Shown here: piece after piece, positions 1-8,406 of the stretch
Layout of the letters: every line of letters starts with the position of its first letter
Position numbering within the stretch: the stretch's first letter is position 1
The notes under the pieces: model-generated
The model's database searches: none
Told to the model about the DNA's origin: nothing
Seen by the model: the letters and a program-made list of their open reading frames with translations, nothing else
From: Peribacillus sp044761665
Lineage (GTDB): Bacteria; Bacillota; Bacilli; Bacillales; DSM-1321
Assembly (NCBI RefSeq): GCF_044761665.1
Contig: NZ_JBIWCW010000016.1
Location: 1 to 64,000, forward strand
DNA length: 64,000 bases
Reading direction: 5' to 3'
Program-made: the position numbers and the translations under genes

Positions 1-94
<94 letters not shown>

Positions 95-103
95 ATATAA
101 TAT

Positions 104-179
104 GGAGGATTAGCTCAGCTGGGAGAGCATCTGCCTTACAAGCAGAGGGTCGGCGGTTCGATCCCGTCATCCTCCACCA
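104..179 (+). tRNA. tRNA-Val (TAC)
   Basis: Complete cloverleaf with anticodon TAC in the loop of stem CTGCC/AGCAG. The 3' CCA is encoded. First of 21 tRNAs in the cluster, in the order of the B. subtilis trnB cluster. Confidence 0.97.
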
Positions 180-195
180 TTATTATTTTACAACT

Positions 196-271
<76 letters not shown>

Positions 272-292
272 CTTTTATAGTAAGACAAGCAT

Positions 293-365
293 GAGCCATT
301 AGCTCAGTTGGTAGAGCATCTGACTTTTAATCAGAGGGTCGAAGGTTCGAATCCTTCATGGCTCA
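293..365 (+). tRNA. tRNA-Lys (TTT)
   Basis: Acceptor GAGCCAT/ATGGCTC, anticodon TTT, discriminator A. The next bases are TCA, so CCA is not encoded and must be added after processing. Confidence 0.97.
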
Positions 366-376
366 TCATTTTTCAT

Positions 377-458
377 GCGGGTGTGGCGGAATTGGCAGAC
401 GCACCAGACTTAGGATCTGGCGCCGCAAGGCGTGGGGGTTCAAGTCCCTTCACCCGCA
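377..458 (+). tRNA. tRNA-Leu (TAG)
   Basis: Class II tRNA with a variable arm, acceptor GCGGGTG/CACCCGC and anticodon TAG. CCA is not encoded. Confidence 0.96.
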
Positions 459-466
459 TCTTTCAT

Positions 467-541
467 GCGGAAGTAGTTCAGTGGTAGAATACAACCTTGC
501 CAAGGTTGGGGTCGCGGGTTCGAATCCCGTCTTCCGCTCCA
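467..541 (+). tRNA. tRNA-Gly (GCC)
   Basis: Cloverleaf with acceptor GCGGAAG/CTTCCGC, anticodon GCC and encoded CCA. Confidence 0.97.
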
Positions 542-553
542 CTTTTCGTATGT

Positions 554-642
554 GCCGGGGTGGCGGAACTGGCAGACGCACAGGACTTAAAATCCTGCGG
601 TAGGTGACTACCGTACCGGTTCGATTCCGGTCCTCGGCACCA
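554..642 (+). tRNA. tRNA-Leu (TAA)
   Basis: Class II tRNA of 89 bases with a long variable arm, anticodon TAA and encoded CCA. Confidence 0.97.
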
Positions 643-651
643 TCTTAATAT

Positions 652-728
652 GCGCCCGTAGCTCAATTGGATAGAGCATCTGACTACGAATCAGAAGGTT
701 GTAGGTTCGACTCCCGCCGGGCGCACCA
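652..728 (+). tRNA. tRNA-Arg (ACG)
   Basis: Acceptor GCGCCCG/CGGGCGC, anticodon ACG (expected to be read as ICG) and encoded CCA. Confidence 0.97.
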
Positions 729-737
729 TATTTTTTG

Positions 738-814
738 CGGGAAGTAGCTCAGCTTGGTAGAGCACTTGGTTTGGGACCAAGGGGTCGCAGGTTCGAATCC
801 TGTCTTCCCGACCA
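738..814 (+). tRNA. tRNA-Pro (TGG)
   Basis: Acceptor CGGGAAG/CTTCCCG, anticodon TGG and encoded CCA. Confidence 0.97.
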
Positions 815-832
815 TGTGATTTTAATGTGAAT

Positions 833-908
833 GGGGCCTTAGCTCAGCTGGGAGAGCGCCTGCCTTGCACGCAGGAGGTCAGCGGTTCGATCCCGCTAGG
901 CTCCACCA
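833..908 (+). tRNA. tRNA-Ala (TGC)
   Basis: Acceptor stem GGGGCCT with its 3' partner AGGCTCC, anticodon TGC, encoded CCA. Confidence 0.97.
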
Positions 909-937
909 TTTTTCAACTATAAAACTTATATTATTTT

Positions 938-1014
938 GGCGGTGTAGCTCAGCTGGCTAGAGCGTACGGTTCATACCCGTGAGGTCGGGGGTTCGATCCC
1001 CTCCGCCGCTACCA
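938..1014 (+). tRNA. tRNA-Met (CAT), elongator
   Basis: Anticodon CAT in a GGCGGTG/CGCCGCT acceptor context typical of Bacillus elongator tRNA-Met. CCA is encoded. It is one of three CAT tRNAs here; it lacks the three consecutive G-C pairs of the initiator. Confidence 0.9.
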
Positions 1015-1024
1015 ATAAATATAA

Positions 1025-1101
1025 GGACCTTTAGCTCAGCTGGTTAGAGCAGACGGCTCATAACCGTCCGGTCGTAGGTTCGAGTCCTACAAGGTCCACC
1101 A
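1025..1101 (+). tRNA. tRNA-Ile2 (CAT, lysidine-modified)
   Basis: The anticodon is CAT, but the body (acceptor GGACCTT/AAGGTCC, anticodon stem GACGG/CCGTC) resembles the Bacillus minor tRNA-Ile whose C34 becomes lysidine by TilS. It also stands in the Ile2 slot of the trnB-like order, after tRNA-Met and before tRNA-Ser. Confidence 0.85.
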
Positions 1102-1121
1102 TATGAATTTTTCTTAGCCAT

Positions 1122-1214
1122 GGAGGTATACCCAAGTTCGGCTGAAGGGATCGGTCTTGAAAACCGACAGGGGAGTCAAATCCCGCGGGGGTTCGAATCC
1201 CTCTACCTCCTCCA
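1122..1214 (+). tRNA. tRNA-Ser (TGA)
   Basis: Class II tRNA with long variable arm, acceptor GGAGGTA/TACCTCC, anticodon TGA, CCA encoded. Confidence 0.96.
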
Positions 1215-1319
1215 TTTTTTAAAAAAAGCAGCAAGTTGTTTTAAAACAACCTTACATACTAGGAAGTAAAAAAACAGTATTCATGAAAACTTGAGGCAAA
1301 ATAGTTTCATTATTACCGT

Positions 1320-1393
<74 letters not shown>

Positions 1394-1399
1394 TTATTA

Positions 1400-1475
1400 G
1401 GTCCCGTGGTGTAGCGGTTAACATGCCTGCCTGTCACGCAGGAGATCGCGGGTTCGATTCCCGTCGGGACCGCCA
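1400..1475 (+). tRNA. tRNA-Asp (GTC)
   Basis: Acceptor GGTCCCG/CGGGACC, anticodon GTC, discriminator G, CCA encoded. Confidence 0.97.
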
Positions 1476-1490
1476 TTTTTTATTTTGTTC

Positions 1491-1566
1491 GGCTCAGTAG
1501 CTCAGTCGGTAGAGCAAAGGACTGAAAATCCTTGTGTCGGCGGTTCGATTCCGTCCTGAGCCACCA
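1491..1566 (+). tRNA. tRNA-Phe (GAA)
   Basis: Acceptor GGCTCAG/CTGAGCC, anticodon GAA, CCA encoded. Confidence 0.97.
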
Positions 1567-1583
1567 TTTTTATTTTAAATTAC

Positions 1584-1660
1584 GGCGATTGTGGCGAAGT
1601 GGTTAACGCACCTGATTGTGGTTCAGGCATTCGTGGGTTCGATTCCCATCAGTCGCCCCA
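1584..1660 (+). tRNA. tRNA-His (GTG)
   Basis: Anticodon GTG. The first base is the extra G-1 that pairs with C73, giving an eight-pair acceptor. CCA is encoded. Confidence 0.96.
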
Positions 1661-1664
1661 TTTC

Positions 1665-1738
1665 GCGGGTGTAGTTTAGTGGTAAAACCTCAGCCTTCCA
1701 AGCTGATGATGAGGGTTCGATTCCCTTCACCCGCTCCA
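1665..1738 (+). tRNA. tRNA-Gly (TCC)
   Basis: Acceptor GCGGGTG/CACCCGC, anticodon TCC, CCA encoded. Second glycine isoacceptor of the cluster. Confidence 0.97.
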
Positions 1739-1742
1739 ATAT

Positions 1743-1819
<77 letters not shown>

Positions 1820-1830
1820 TATTTTATTGT

Positions 1831-1905
1831 TCCGCAGTAGCTCAGTGGTAGAGCATTCGGCTGTTAACCGAACGGTCGTAGGTTCGAGTCCTACCTGCGG
1901 AGCCA
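1831..1905 (+). tRNA. tRNA-Asn (GTT)
   Basis: Acceptor TCCGCAG/CTGCGGA, anticodon GTT, CCA encoded. Confidence 0.97.
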
Positions 1906-1906
1906 T

Positions 1907-1997
1907 GGGGAAGTACTCAAGAGGCTGAAGAGGCGCCCCTGCTAAGGGTGTAGGTCGCGCGAGCGGCGCGAGGGTTCAAATCCCTCCTTCTCCGCCA
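1907..1997 (+). tRNA. tRNA-Ser (GCT)
   Basis: Class II tRNA with a GC-rich variable arm, anticodon GCT, CCA encoded. It follows tRNA-Asn with only one base between. Confidence 0.96.
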
Positions 1998-2000
1998 TAC

Positions 2001-2072
2001 GGCCCGTTGGTCAAGCGGTTAAGACACCGCCCTTTCACGGCGGTAACACGGGTTCGATTCCCGTACGGGTCA
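2001..2072 (+). tRNA. tRNA-Glu (TTC)
   Basis: Acceptor GGCCCGT/ACGGGTC, anticodon TTC, discriminator A. CCA is not encoded. Last gene of the cluster. Confidence 0.96.
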
Positions 2073-2101
2073 TAATAAAGGCTATCTAATTAGTCCTAAA
2101 A

Positions 2102-2146
2102 AAACAGGTGAGAAAAACGATTCGTTTTTCTCACCTGTTTTTTTAT
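2102..2146 (+). terminator. terminator of the rRNA-tRNA operon
   Basis: A perfect stem of about 18 pairs (AAACAGGTGAGAAAAACG and its complement) with a tight loop, followed by a run of T. It lies 30 bases after tRNA-Glu. Confidence 0.9.
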
Positions 2147-2770
2147 TATTCATGGGAAGTAGCTAGCGCAATCCAGTTTCTTTCCTTAATCCTAGCATTC
2201 ATTCTGATCAAAAGCTTAATTTTAGAATGTCTATGGCATCCTCACTAAACAAACAGTCACACGGCTTACTTGATCTCGTAAACCAAACTAAATGTGATAG
2301 TGATGAGTAATTACTTACTCTAAAAAATAGTGAAATAGATAAGAGAAACTGATAGATCGTTCTAATCGAATCTGTTTACAGTGAAATCTAAACAGTAGGC
2401 CAACAAACATTTGACGGTATTAAAAATAGAGGGGATACCCCCTACTATACTGTCTCAGTGGACTAACCAGAAAGTCAGAAGTGGGCCATACTGTAGAAAC
2501 CCTATCTACTGCTGTATCTGTTGGAGCCGATAGATCTATTTGCGATGAAGAGCCGCCAGATGGCGTTCAAGCACTTATGGAAGAGTAGGAGAAGGGATGC
2601 GAGTTTGATTTCACCTATAAACTTGACCTTAAGACGAATGGAGACTTTTGGTGGCTTAAGGTTAAATGTCCTACTAGGGCTAATTAGTCAGGATAGTTGA
2701 TATGAATAAACTAGAAGTGGTTTAGACTGTTTAAACCGATAAAAAAAATTATATGTAATAACGTTAAGAC
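2147..2770. other. 624-bp region without an intact gene; possible coding remnant
   Basis: No convincing gene. In the + frame starting at 2493 there are 31 codons of protein-like composition, a TAG at 2586-2588, then 32 more codons in the same frame to a TAG at 2685-2687. The second part is rich in F, W, K and D. No ribosome binding site or start is seen. This could be a decayed small gene or chance; the family is not recognised. Confidence 0.35.
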
Positions 2771-2773
2771 GTT

Positions 2774-2878
2774 TTATATAGTTACCATTAAAAGAAAATA
2801 ATCCGGTCCCAGCAGCAAAGTAACTGTGTTATTTGATAATATCCCTTCATAGGCGATTAGTTGGGACAGACCTTGCAT
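2774..2878 (-). CDS. possible 34-residue hydrophobic peptide
   Basis: An ATG at 2878 is preceded by AGGAG at 2887-2891 with eight bases of spacing, a good ribosome binding site. The predicted peptide starts MQGLSQLIAYEG and ends FLLMVTI, and is largely hydrophobic. It lies directly after the hxlB terminator, so its expression would need readthrough or its own promoter. No family is recognised. It may be a real small protein, or the tail of a decayed gene with a fortuitous start. Confidence 0.3.
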   Translation of the reverse strand: MQGLSQLIAYEGILSNNTVTLLLGPDYFLLMVTI

Positions 2879-2891
2879 GAATAAAACTCCT

Positions 2892-2937
2892 AAAAAAAGG
2901 ACCGCAGAAATTCTAAAGAATTTCTTGCGGTCCTTTT
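2892..2937 (-). terminator. terminator of hxlAB
   Basis: Stem AAGGACCGCA/TGCGGTCCTT extended by paired A/T-rich bases, with a T run on the minus strand (A run at 2892-2898). It lies just after the hxlB stop codon. Confidence 0.85.
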
Positions 2938-2951
2938 TAGTTATTATTTCT

Positions 2952-3509
2952 TTATTCGAGATTTGCATGTTGGCCATACATTTTATTAGTATCCATTCCC
3001 TTTTTATCCATTAACCTCAAAATGACAGCATCGTAAAAAAGTAAGAGAGTTTGCTCAAAAAGAGAGCCCATTGGTTGGATCGTTTGATAATCGCCTTCTG
3101 ATTGATCTTTAGGTGCACCAGGCATTTTTATTGTGATATCCGCCATTTTTCCAATGGTGGACTCAAGGGAAATGGTTGGAGTCGCAATAGTTCCACCGAT
3201 GCTTTTTGCTTTCTCAGCCATGGAAACCAAACTTTTCGTTTCTCCTGAACCGGTCCCAAGGATTAAAATGTCGTCTTTTTCAAAGGTAGGGGTGACCGTT
3301 TCACCTATTACATACGCATCTATCCCCATGTGCATCATGCGCATGGCAAAGGATTTACCCATAAGCCCGGATCTTCCTGCACCCGCCACGAAAACTTTCT
3401 TTGATTCAAGAATCGCATTAACCAGTTTTTCAGCTTCTTCGTCAGCTATTAAGTCTACTGACTGACTTAGCTCTTGTATAATTTTAGCTAAATATTGAGA
3501 AGTCTGCAT
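2952..3509 (-). CDS. hxlB: 6-phospho-3-hexuloisomerase
   Basis: HxlB isomerises D-arabino-3-hexulose 6-phosphate to fructose 6-phosphate, the second step of the ribulose monophosphate route for formaldehyde fixation, in the cytoplasm. The 185-residue product is the family length. It shows the SIS fold signature GAGRSGLMGKSFAMR near residue 42 and the GSGET segment near residue 83. The gene follows hxlA after eight bases, so the two are cotranscribed, and a strong terminator follows. The order hxlA-hxlB with divergent hxlR is the same as in B. subtilis. Confidence 0.93.
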   Translation of the reverse strand: MQTSQYLAKIIQELSQSVDLIADEEAEKLVNAILESKKVFVAGAGRSGLMGKSFAMRMMHMGIDAYVIGETVTPTFEKDDILILGTGSGETKSLVSMAEKAKSIGGTIATPTISLESTIGKMADITIKMPGAPKDQSEGDYQTIQPMGSLFEQTLLLFYDAVILRLMDKKGMDTNKMYGQHANLE

Positions 3510-3517
3510 GATAGATA

Positions 3518-4150
3518 TTAGCCTTGTTTAACTAATTTTTGAATTTGGGCTGCTGTCCCTTTAATATCGGCTTGTCCAGTGATACCACCACCAACAATGA
3601 CAAGGTCAGGTTGCGCTTTAATGACTTCCGGAAGTGTGTCTAATTTTATGCCACCTGCTACAGCAGTCTTGGCATTTTTCACAACACGTTTAATGGTTTG
3701 AAGGTCTTCAAAAGAATTCTTTCCAACTGCTTGAAGATCATAGCCAGTGTGCACACAGATGTAGTCGACGCCAAGTGCATCCAATTCTTTGGCACGAGTT
3801 TCTAGATCTTTCACAGCGATCATATCAACTAGGATTTTTTTGCCTTGTTTTTTAGCTTCTTCCACAGCCCCTTTGATGGACATATCTTCAGCTGCACCAA
3901 GAATCGTGATGATATCAGCGCCAGCTTCAGATGCCTTCATCACTTCATAACCGGCTGCATCCATGATTTTTAGGTCAGCTAATACTGTTAGAGATGGGAA
4001 AGCTTCTTTCATTTCCTTAACAGCGCGAAGTCCTTCATTAATTACCACAGGTGTACCGATTTCAACGATATCAATATATTCCTCGACTTGTTTAACCAAT
4101 TCAATACCTTCTTGAATGTTTACTAAATCCAGTGCCAATTGTAATTCCAT
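3518..4150 (-). CDS. hxlA: 3-hexulose-6-phosphate synthase
   Basis: HxlA condenses formaldehyde with ribulose 5-phosphate to hexulose 6-phosphate. It belongs to the orotidine phosphate decarboxylase superfamily, whose D-x-K-x-x-D motif is visible as D59, K61 and D64. The 210 residues match the family size. A ribosome binding site (AGGAG, then ten bases) precedes the ATG at 4150. It leads a two-gene operon with hxlB, divergent from the regulator hxlR, which fits induction by formaldehyde and a detoxification role. Confidence 0.95.
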   Translation of the reverse strand: MELQLALDLVNIQEGIELVKQVEEYIDIVEIGTPVVINEGLRAVKEMKEAFPSLTVLADLKIMDAAGYEVMKASEAGADIITILGAAEDMSIKGAVEEAKKQGKKILVDMIAVKDLETRAKELDALGVDYICVHTGYDLQAVGKNSFEDLQTIKRVVKNAKTAVAGGIKLDTLPEVIKAQPDLVIVGGGITGQADIKGTAAQIQKLVKQG

Positions 4151-4173
4151 TTATCATTCACTCCTAATAGTAG

Positions 4174-4340
4174 TTATAGTATGGTGCACAGTAAGTATGT
4201 ACTTCTTGCCTTCGTTCAATGCACAGGCATGAAAATCATAATTGACTGTACAATTAATCATATAGTAAGTATAATGTTTTTGACAGTACGCACTTTAATT
4301 ATACATAGTGTTAAAAAGTATACTATGGAAATAGGATGTA
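4174..4340. promoter_or_regulatory. divergent hxlA / hxlR control region with repeated AGTAAGTAT
   Basis: The spacer holds two direct copies of AGTAAGTAT (4190-4198 and 4264-4272) and related AGTATACTATGG and TAGTATGG segments. In B. subtilis HxlR activates hxlAB from two direct-repeat sites upstream of the promoter, so these are candidate HxlR sites. For hxlR, TTGACA at 4280-4285 and TACATA at 4302-4307 (16-base spacing) form a candidate promoter. The sites are inferred. Confidence 0.5.
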
Positions 4341-4358
4341 TATTTGGAGGTGATGTGG

Positions 4359-4724
4359 TTGACAAGGTTACAGAATAAAACCTTCAATTGTGAGAAGGAA
4401 TTAACTCTCTCGGTTATTGGTGGGAAATGGAAGATGCTCATTTTATGGCACTTGGGGAAACAGGGAACCAAGCGGTTTGGTGAACTGAAGGCACTAATGC
4501 CGGGCATCACGCAAAGAATGCTCGTTAACCAGCTTCGAGAGCTGGAAGAGGACCTAATTGTTCATCGCGAAGTCTATCCAATCGTTCCTCCCAAAGTGGA
4601 ATACTCTCTGACAGAACAAGGAGAAAGCCTAATGCCAATTCTTGACTCGATGTATAATTGGGGTAAAAATTATATGGAGAATGTCGTTGGAGGCGAAGAA
4701 GATAGAGAAAAGGGCATCAAGTAG
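4359..4724 (+). CDS. hxlR: HxlR family transcriptional activator of hxlAB
   Basis: A 121-residue winged-helix protein of the HxlR/MarR-like family, near-identical in layout to B. subtilis HxlR, which activates hxlAB in response to formaldehyde. The N-terminal FNCEKELTLSVIGGKWK segment with a conserved cysteine is present, as is the helix-turn-helix GITQRMLVNQLRELE. I chose the TTG at 4359 because GGAGGTG at 4346-4352 sits six bases before it. A TTG at 4344 would lie on top of this site. It is divergent from hxlA. Confidence 0.92.
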   Translation: MTRLQNKTFNCEKELTLSVIGGKWKMLILWHLGKQGTKRFGELKALMPGITQRMLVNQLRELEEDLIVHREVYPIVPPKVEYSLTEQGESLMPILDSMYNWGKNYMENVVGGEEDREKGIK

Positions 4725-4840
4725 AGAACCGATGTTTCTCCTTATTCTTTAGGTAGAAAAAAGCACTAACGCGTTGCCTTAACTTTTAAAGTCTTATATG
4801 GAGAGAGTGTACTCCAATAGAAATGCACATTATCATAAAA

Positions 4841-4895
4841 AAAGAAAAGTGCTGACCTGTACGGATTTCTGTACAGGCCTGGGACTTTTCTTTAT
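4841..4895. terminator. bidirectional terminator between hxlR and yteA
   Basis: Outer stem AGAAAAGT/ACTTTTCT and inner stem CCTGTAC/GTACAGG, with A and T runs on both flanks. It can serve both the rightward hxlR transcript and the leftward yteA transcript. Confidence 0.75.
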
Positions 4896-5662
4896 TTTTC
4901 GTCTATATAGCTATCTTTCTTTTTGTATGGGATATCGCCTATTTTTGAATCGATGTTTTTCTTATCCAGCATGTCTTCGTATTCTTCTTTGTTTTCATTA
5001 GAGACCACTTGACGATTTTTCCCTTTTATATCATTGGATGCATATCCTTCATAGTCTTCAGGGAACGTCTCTGTTTCGTCTTCGGTATCATAAAGTTCAT
5101 TATAGCTCGTGCGGTTATGCTGGTAGTCCGCTGGAGTGTCTGAAGTTCCGTACTGGGCAACTTCACCGAAACTATCTTCTTTGACGGAATTTTCGTCATC
5201 TTTATCTACTTTGCGCCTATTTTCAAAATTATCTCCCTTAGAAGGAATCAGGATTTCTTCTTCGACTGGTCTGTATTCGTCGATGGCATCGGGATGAACC
5301 TTTTGTTCCGGTGTATGCTCGATACAATATAAGGTGGAAGGAACTACTTCTAGACGTTCATAAGGGATATCCTTACCGCATTCTTTACAGGTGCCGTAAG
5401 TCCCTTCCTGTATAGCTTCCAATGCACCGTCGATTTTTGCGATTTCCTCTTCACCATGTTCACTGATTGCTTGATATCTTTCCTTGTCGAAAAGCTCGGT
5501 GCCTAAATCGGCAGGATGATTATCATAGGAAGAAATTTCACCGGAAAAATCGGTTTGTGCCTGTTTCGTGAGGGTTTCGTCATTCTTGATTCTTTGTTGA
5601 AGTTGCTCTTTTTCCCTTAACAATTCTTCTTTTAATGTCATGATTTGTTTTTCAATAGCCAT
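4892..5662 (-). CDS. yteA: YteA family DksA/TraR-type zinc finger protein
   Basis: A 256-residue soluble, very acidic protein. Residues 1-60 form a likely coiled coil. The zinc finger C-x2-C-x17-C-x2-H (CKEC...CIEH) near residues 92-116 is that of the DksA/TraR family. The acidic tail of about 130 residues is typical of the Bacillus YteA proteins, which are linked to sporulation. The start at 5662 has an AAAGGAG site. The exact molecular role is not known; an RNA polymerase-directed role like DksA is only a family analogy. It is transcribed towards hxlR and ends in the shared terminator. Confidence 0.85.
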   Translation of the reverse strand: MAIEKQIMTLKEELLREKEQLQQRIKNDETLTKQAQTDFSGEISSYDNHPADLGTELFDKERYQAISEHGEEEIAKIDGALEAIQEGTYGTCKECGKDIPYERLEVVPSTLYCIEHTPEQKVHPDAIDEYRPVEEEILIPSKGDNFENRRKVDKDDENSVKEDSFGEVAQYGTSDTPADYQHNRTSYNELYDTEDETETFPEDYEGYASNDIKGKNRQVVSNENKEEYEDMLDKKNIDSKIGDIPYKKKDSYIDEK

Positions 5663-5754
5663 TGATTTCCACTCCTTTTATAAATACATTATCTGATACA
5701 GTCGATTTTATTCTGTTAATAGTAAGTACCCGAATTAATGGAAGGGGAAACAAG

Positions 5755-5785
5755 TAAATAACCCCATGCATGGGCATGGGGTGAA
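5755..5785 (-). terminator. terminator of menA
   Basis: Stem CCCCATGC/GCATGGGG with a short loop, followed on the minus strand by a T-rich stretch, just after the menA stop codon. Confidence 0.7.
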
Positions 5786-5796
5786 GTGGCGTTGCT

Positions 5797-6720
5797 TTAT
5801 TGAATGAAGTAATGGATGAGCAAGCCGATGAACATTAGCAGTCCGAAGAAGGTATTCGTCTGTGCGGTTGCTTTCATTGCTGGCACCATCGTAATGGCTT
5901 CCGTCTTGCCTACAAAGCCTTTGATGGCAGTCAGGGCCTTTGGAATGCTCAGGAAAGCAAGAAGAATCCATGGTGTTACGTCGCCTAATAGGATAAGGCC
6001 AACAATCCACACATAACAGAAAGCAAACATGATGGACATGAAGGTCAGAGCATTTTGTCTTCCCATTACGACCGGCATCGTTTTGCGACCGTGGGCCTTA
6101 TCGCCGTCATGGTCCCGCAGGTTATTCGATAAATTGATCAACCCCACTAGAACACCGCTTGGTACGGCAATCAAGACGGCCATGGAAGAAACAGTACCGG
6201 TTTGAATATAATAGGCAATCAAGATGATCAAGAAGCCCATGAATAGACCGGAAAAAAGTTCCCCAAATGGTGTATAGGATATCGGAAGCGGGCCTCCTGT
6301 ATAAAGGTAGCCGACCAGCATACAAACAAGGCCAACCACTGCAATCCACCAAGATGATGCGGCGCAAATATAGATTCCCAGTAATAATGAAATCCCATAC
6401 ATGCCAAGGGCCAAGGTCATGATAAGTTTCGGGGTCATGCCATGACGGACAATTCCGCCACCGATGCCGACCGATTCTTCTGTGTCAAGACCTCTTTTGA
6501 AATCATAGTATTCATTAAATAAGTTCGTTGCAGCTTGAATAAGGATGCTTGCAATCATCATGGCCGCAAATAAAAGCCAATTTACTTCATCCTCTATTAA
6601 AGCAATTACGGTTCCGAGAAGGACCGGTACAAAAGCTGCGGTAAGTGTATGTGGACGAATTAACTCCCACCAGATTTTCCAGGTTCTCTTATGGGGAAGC
6701 TCGTCGTATTCTGTTTGCAT
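5797..6720 (-). CDS. menA: 1,4-dihydroxy-2-naphthoate polyprenyltransferase
   Basis: MenA attaches the polyprenyl tail to 1,4-dihydroxy-2-naphthoate, giving demethylmenaquinone at the membrane. The 307-residue protein has the UbiA superfamily motifs: an asparagine/aspartate-rich first motif (NEYYDFKRGLD, near residue 70) and a second (NNLRDHDGDKAHGRKT, near residue 200), and about eight to nine hydrophobic segments. I chose the ATG at 6720 because GAGGAGAG lies six bases upstream; an in-frame ATG at 6783 has no such site. It is divergent from the menF operon, so the whole menaquinone branch apart from MenG and the prenyl synthase is here. Confidence 0.95.
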   Translation of the reverse strand: MQTEYDELPHKRTWKIWWELIRPHTLTAAFVPVLLGTVIALIEDEVNWLLFAAMMIASILIQAATNLFNEYYDFKRGLDTEESVGIGGGIVRHGMTPKLIMTLALGMYGISLLLGIYICAASSWWIAVVGLVCMLVGYLYTGGPLPISYTPFGELFSGLFMGFLIILIAYYIQTGTVSSMAVLIAVPSGVLVGLINLSNNLRDHDGDKAHGRKTMPVVMGRQNALTFMSIMFAFCYVWIVGLILLGDVTPWILLAFLSIPKALTAIKGFVGKTEAITMVPAMKATAQTNTFFGLLMFIGLLIHYFIQ

Positions 6721-6919
6721 TATTTCTCTCCTCAAAATCATGATCAGTACCTTAAAATTATAACAAAGATTGAATTTGTTCACAAAAGGTTATCCTATAA
6801 AGTGTTGGAAAATTGATGAACCTGGCCTGCCAAATTGAAGGAGAAACTACATCATTATCTAAGAATCAAATAATAAGGAAAAAAGAGGGTATGGATTGCT
6901 TGATTAAGGGGTCGTTTTA

Positions 6920-6949
6920 TTGACATGAGGTTGAATGGAGGTGTATCTT
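6920..6949 (+). promoter_or_regulatory. candidate promoter of the menF operon
   Basis: TTGACA at 6920-6925 and TATCTT at 6944-6949 with an 18-base spacer, about 48 bases upstream of the menF start. Confidence 0.5.
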
Positions 6950-6996
6950 TAAATAGGTTAAAAAGCTTTTAAAATGTACGATTTGGGGGGATTTTC

Positions 6997-8406
6997 ATGG
7001 CTATCTCGAAAGAAACTGAACGGTTTCAGGGACTGGCTATTGCCATACAAAAGGCGAAGAACTTGAATGAACAAGTTCTATTCAGTCATATAAAGAAATT
7101 AGAATTCACTAACCCCCTTTCATTTTATCAAGCTGGAAGAGAACGGTATAAGGGTGAACGCTTCTTCTGGCAGGATCCCGCAAAAGATCTAACCATCACT
7201 GGTTTAGGAAACGTTAAGAAAATCCAGGCGGCACCAAATGCCGACCGTTATAGAGAAGTTGAAATGAGCTGGATCAAGCTGCAGAATACTGCTGTTAAAA
7301 CAGGAGTGACCGATGTGGATGCGACCGGCCCTTTACTATTTGGGGGCTTTTCTTTTGATTATGAAACCAACAGTACGTTCTTGTGGAATCAATTTGGGGA
7401 CAATCTGTTCTATATACCTACCTTCATGCTATCGATAGTGGAAGGGGAGGCTTACTTAACGACAAACCTACTTTGTTCGCCGGATGATTCAGAAAAACTC
7501 TTCATAGATATGATAAACGAAAGGGAAGCATTCCTTATCGAAAAAATGAATGATGGCGATTTACATGCCAATGCCTTTGTTGAGCAGAAGGAAGTCGAGC
7601 CAGAGGCATGGAAGCAGACTGTTGCGCAGGCCGTGGAAGAAATTAAGACGACGGATCTTGATAAGATTGTCCTTGCAAGAGAACTTCGTCTTGTGTTCGA
7701 ACGTTCCATCGATTCAACAAGGGTATTGGAGCAATTGATTGCAGAACAGCCTTTGAGTTATATTTTTAGTTTGGAGGCAGGTGGCGACTGCTTTATCGGT
7801 GCGACCCCAGAACGATTAATCAAAAAGCAGGGAAATGAAATCTTTTCAACATGCCTTGCGGGTTCGATGGGACGAGGGAAAAGCGAGGAAGAGGATACGC
7901 TTCTAGGGAATGAACTTCTTTCGGACCAAAAGAATTTACAAGAGCATCAATACGTCGTTTCGATGATTTCCAATGCTTTTGAAGTGGTTTGTGAAAAGGT
8001 CATGATTCCACCTGGTCCGGAATTGATGAAAAACCGTCATATCCAGCATTTATTCACACCGGTAAAAGGAATCTGTAAAGAGGGTACGACGATCTTTGAA
8101 TGTGTCGAGAACCTTCATCCCACACCGGCAATGGGCGGACTTCCAAAAGAGAAGGCTGTCAGTCGCATCCGGGAAATAGAAGGATTGGAACGAGGCTTTT
8201 ATGCGGGACCACTTGGTTGGGTGGATACGTATGGTAACGGGGAGTTTGCAGTCGGAATCCGTTCCGCACTGTTACAGGACAATGAGGCATCGCTATTTGC
8301 AGGATGCGGTGTCGTAGAAGATTCAACACCGGAAAGTGAATTCCAGGAAACGGGGATTAAATTCAATCCGATGTTAAGCGCTTTAGGAGGAAAAATGAAT
8401 GAATGA
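6997..8406 (+). CDS. menF: isochorismate synthase
   Basis: MenF converts chorismate to isochorismate, the first committed step of menaquinone synthesis. The 469-residue protein ends in a chorismate-binding domain (about residues 200-460) with the GATPERL segment, STCLAGSMGRG and the HPTPAMGGLP signature. GGGGGGATTTTC precedes the ATG. It is the first gene of menF-D-H-B-E-C, and its 3' end overlaps menD by eight bases, suggesting translational coupling. Its place in the men operon argues for the menaquinone rather than the siderophore paralogue. Confidence 0.95.
   Translation: MAISKETERFQGLAIAIQKAKNLNEQVLFSHIKKLEFTNPLSFYQAGRERYKGERFFWQDPAKDLTITGLGNVKKIQAAPNADRYREVEMSWIKLQNTAVKTGVTDVDATGPLLFGGFSFDYETNSTFLWNQFGDNLFYIPTFMLSIVEGEAYLTTNLLCSPDDSEKLFIDMINEREAFLIEKMNDGDLHANAFVEQKEVEPEAWKQTVAQAVEEIKTTDLDKIVLARELRLVFERSIDSTRVLEQLIAEQPLSYIFSLEAGGDCFIGATPERLIKKQGNEIFSTCLAGSMGRGKSEEEDTLLGNELLSDQKNLQEHQYVVSMISNAFEVVCEKVMIPPGPELMKNRHIQHLFTPVKGICKEGTTIFECVENLHPTPAMGGLPKEKAVSRIREIEGLERGFYAGPLGWVDTYGNGEFAVGIRSALLQDNEASLFAGCGVVEDSTPESEFQETGIKFNPMLSALGGKMNE

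Noticed and set aside
2879..2977. N-terminal extension of the 2774 ORF starting at 2977
   Set aside because: It overlaps the hxlB coding end in another frame and runs through the terminator stem. Only the short frame from 2878 has a ribosome binding site.
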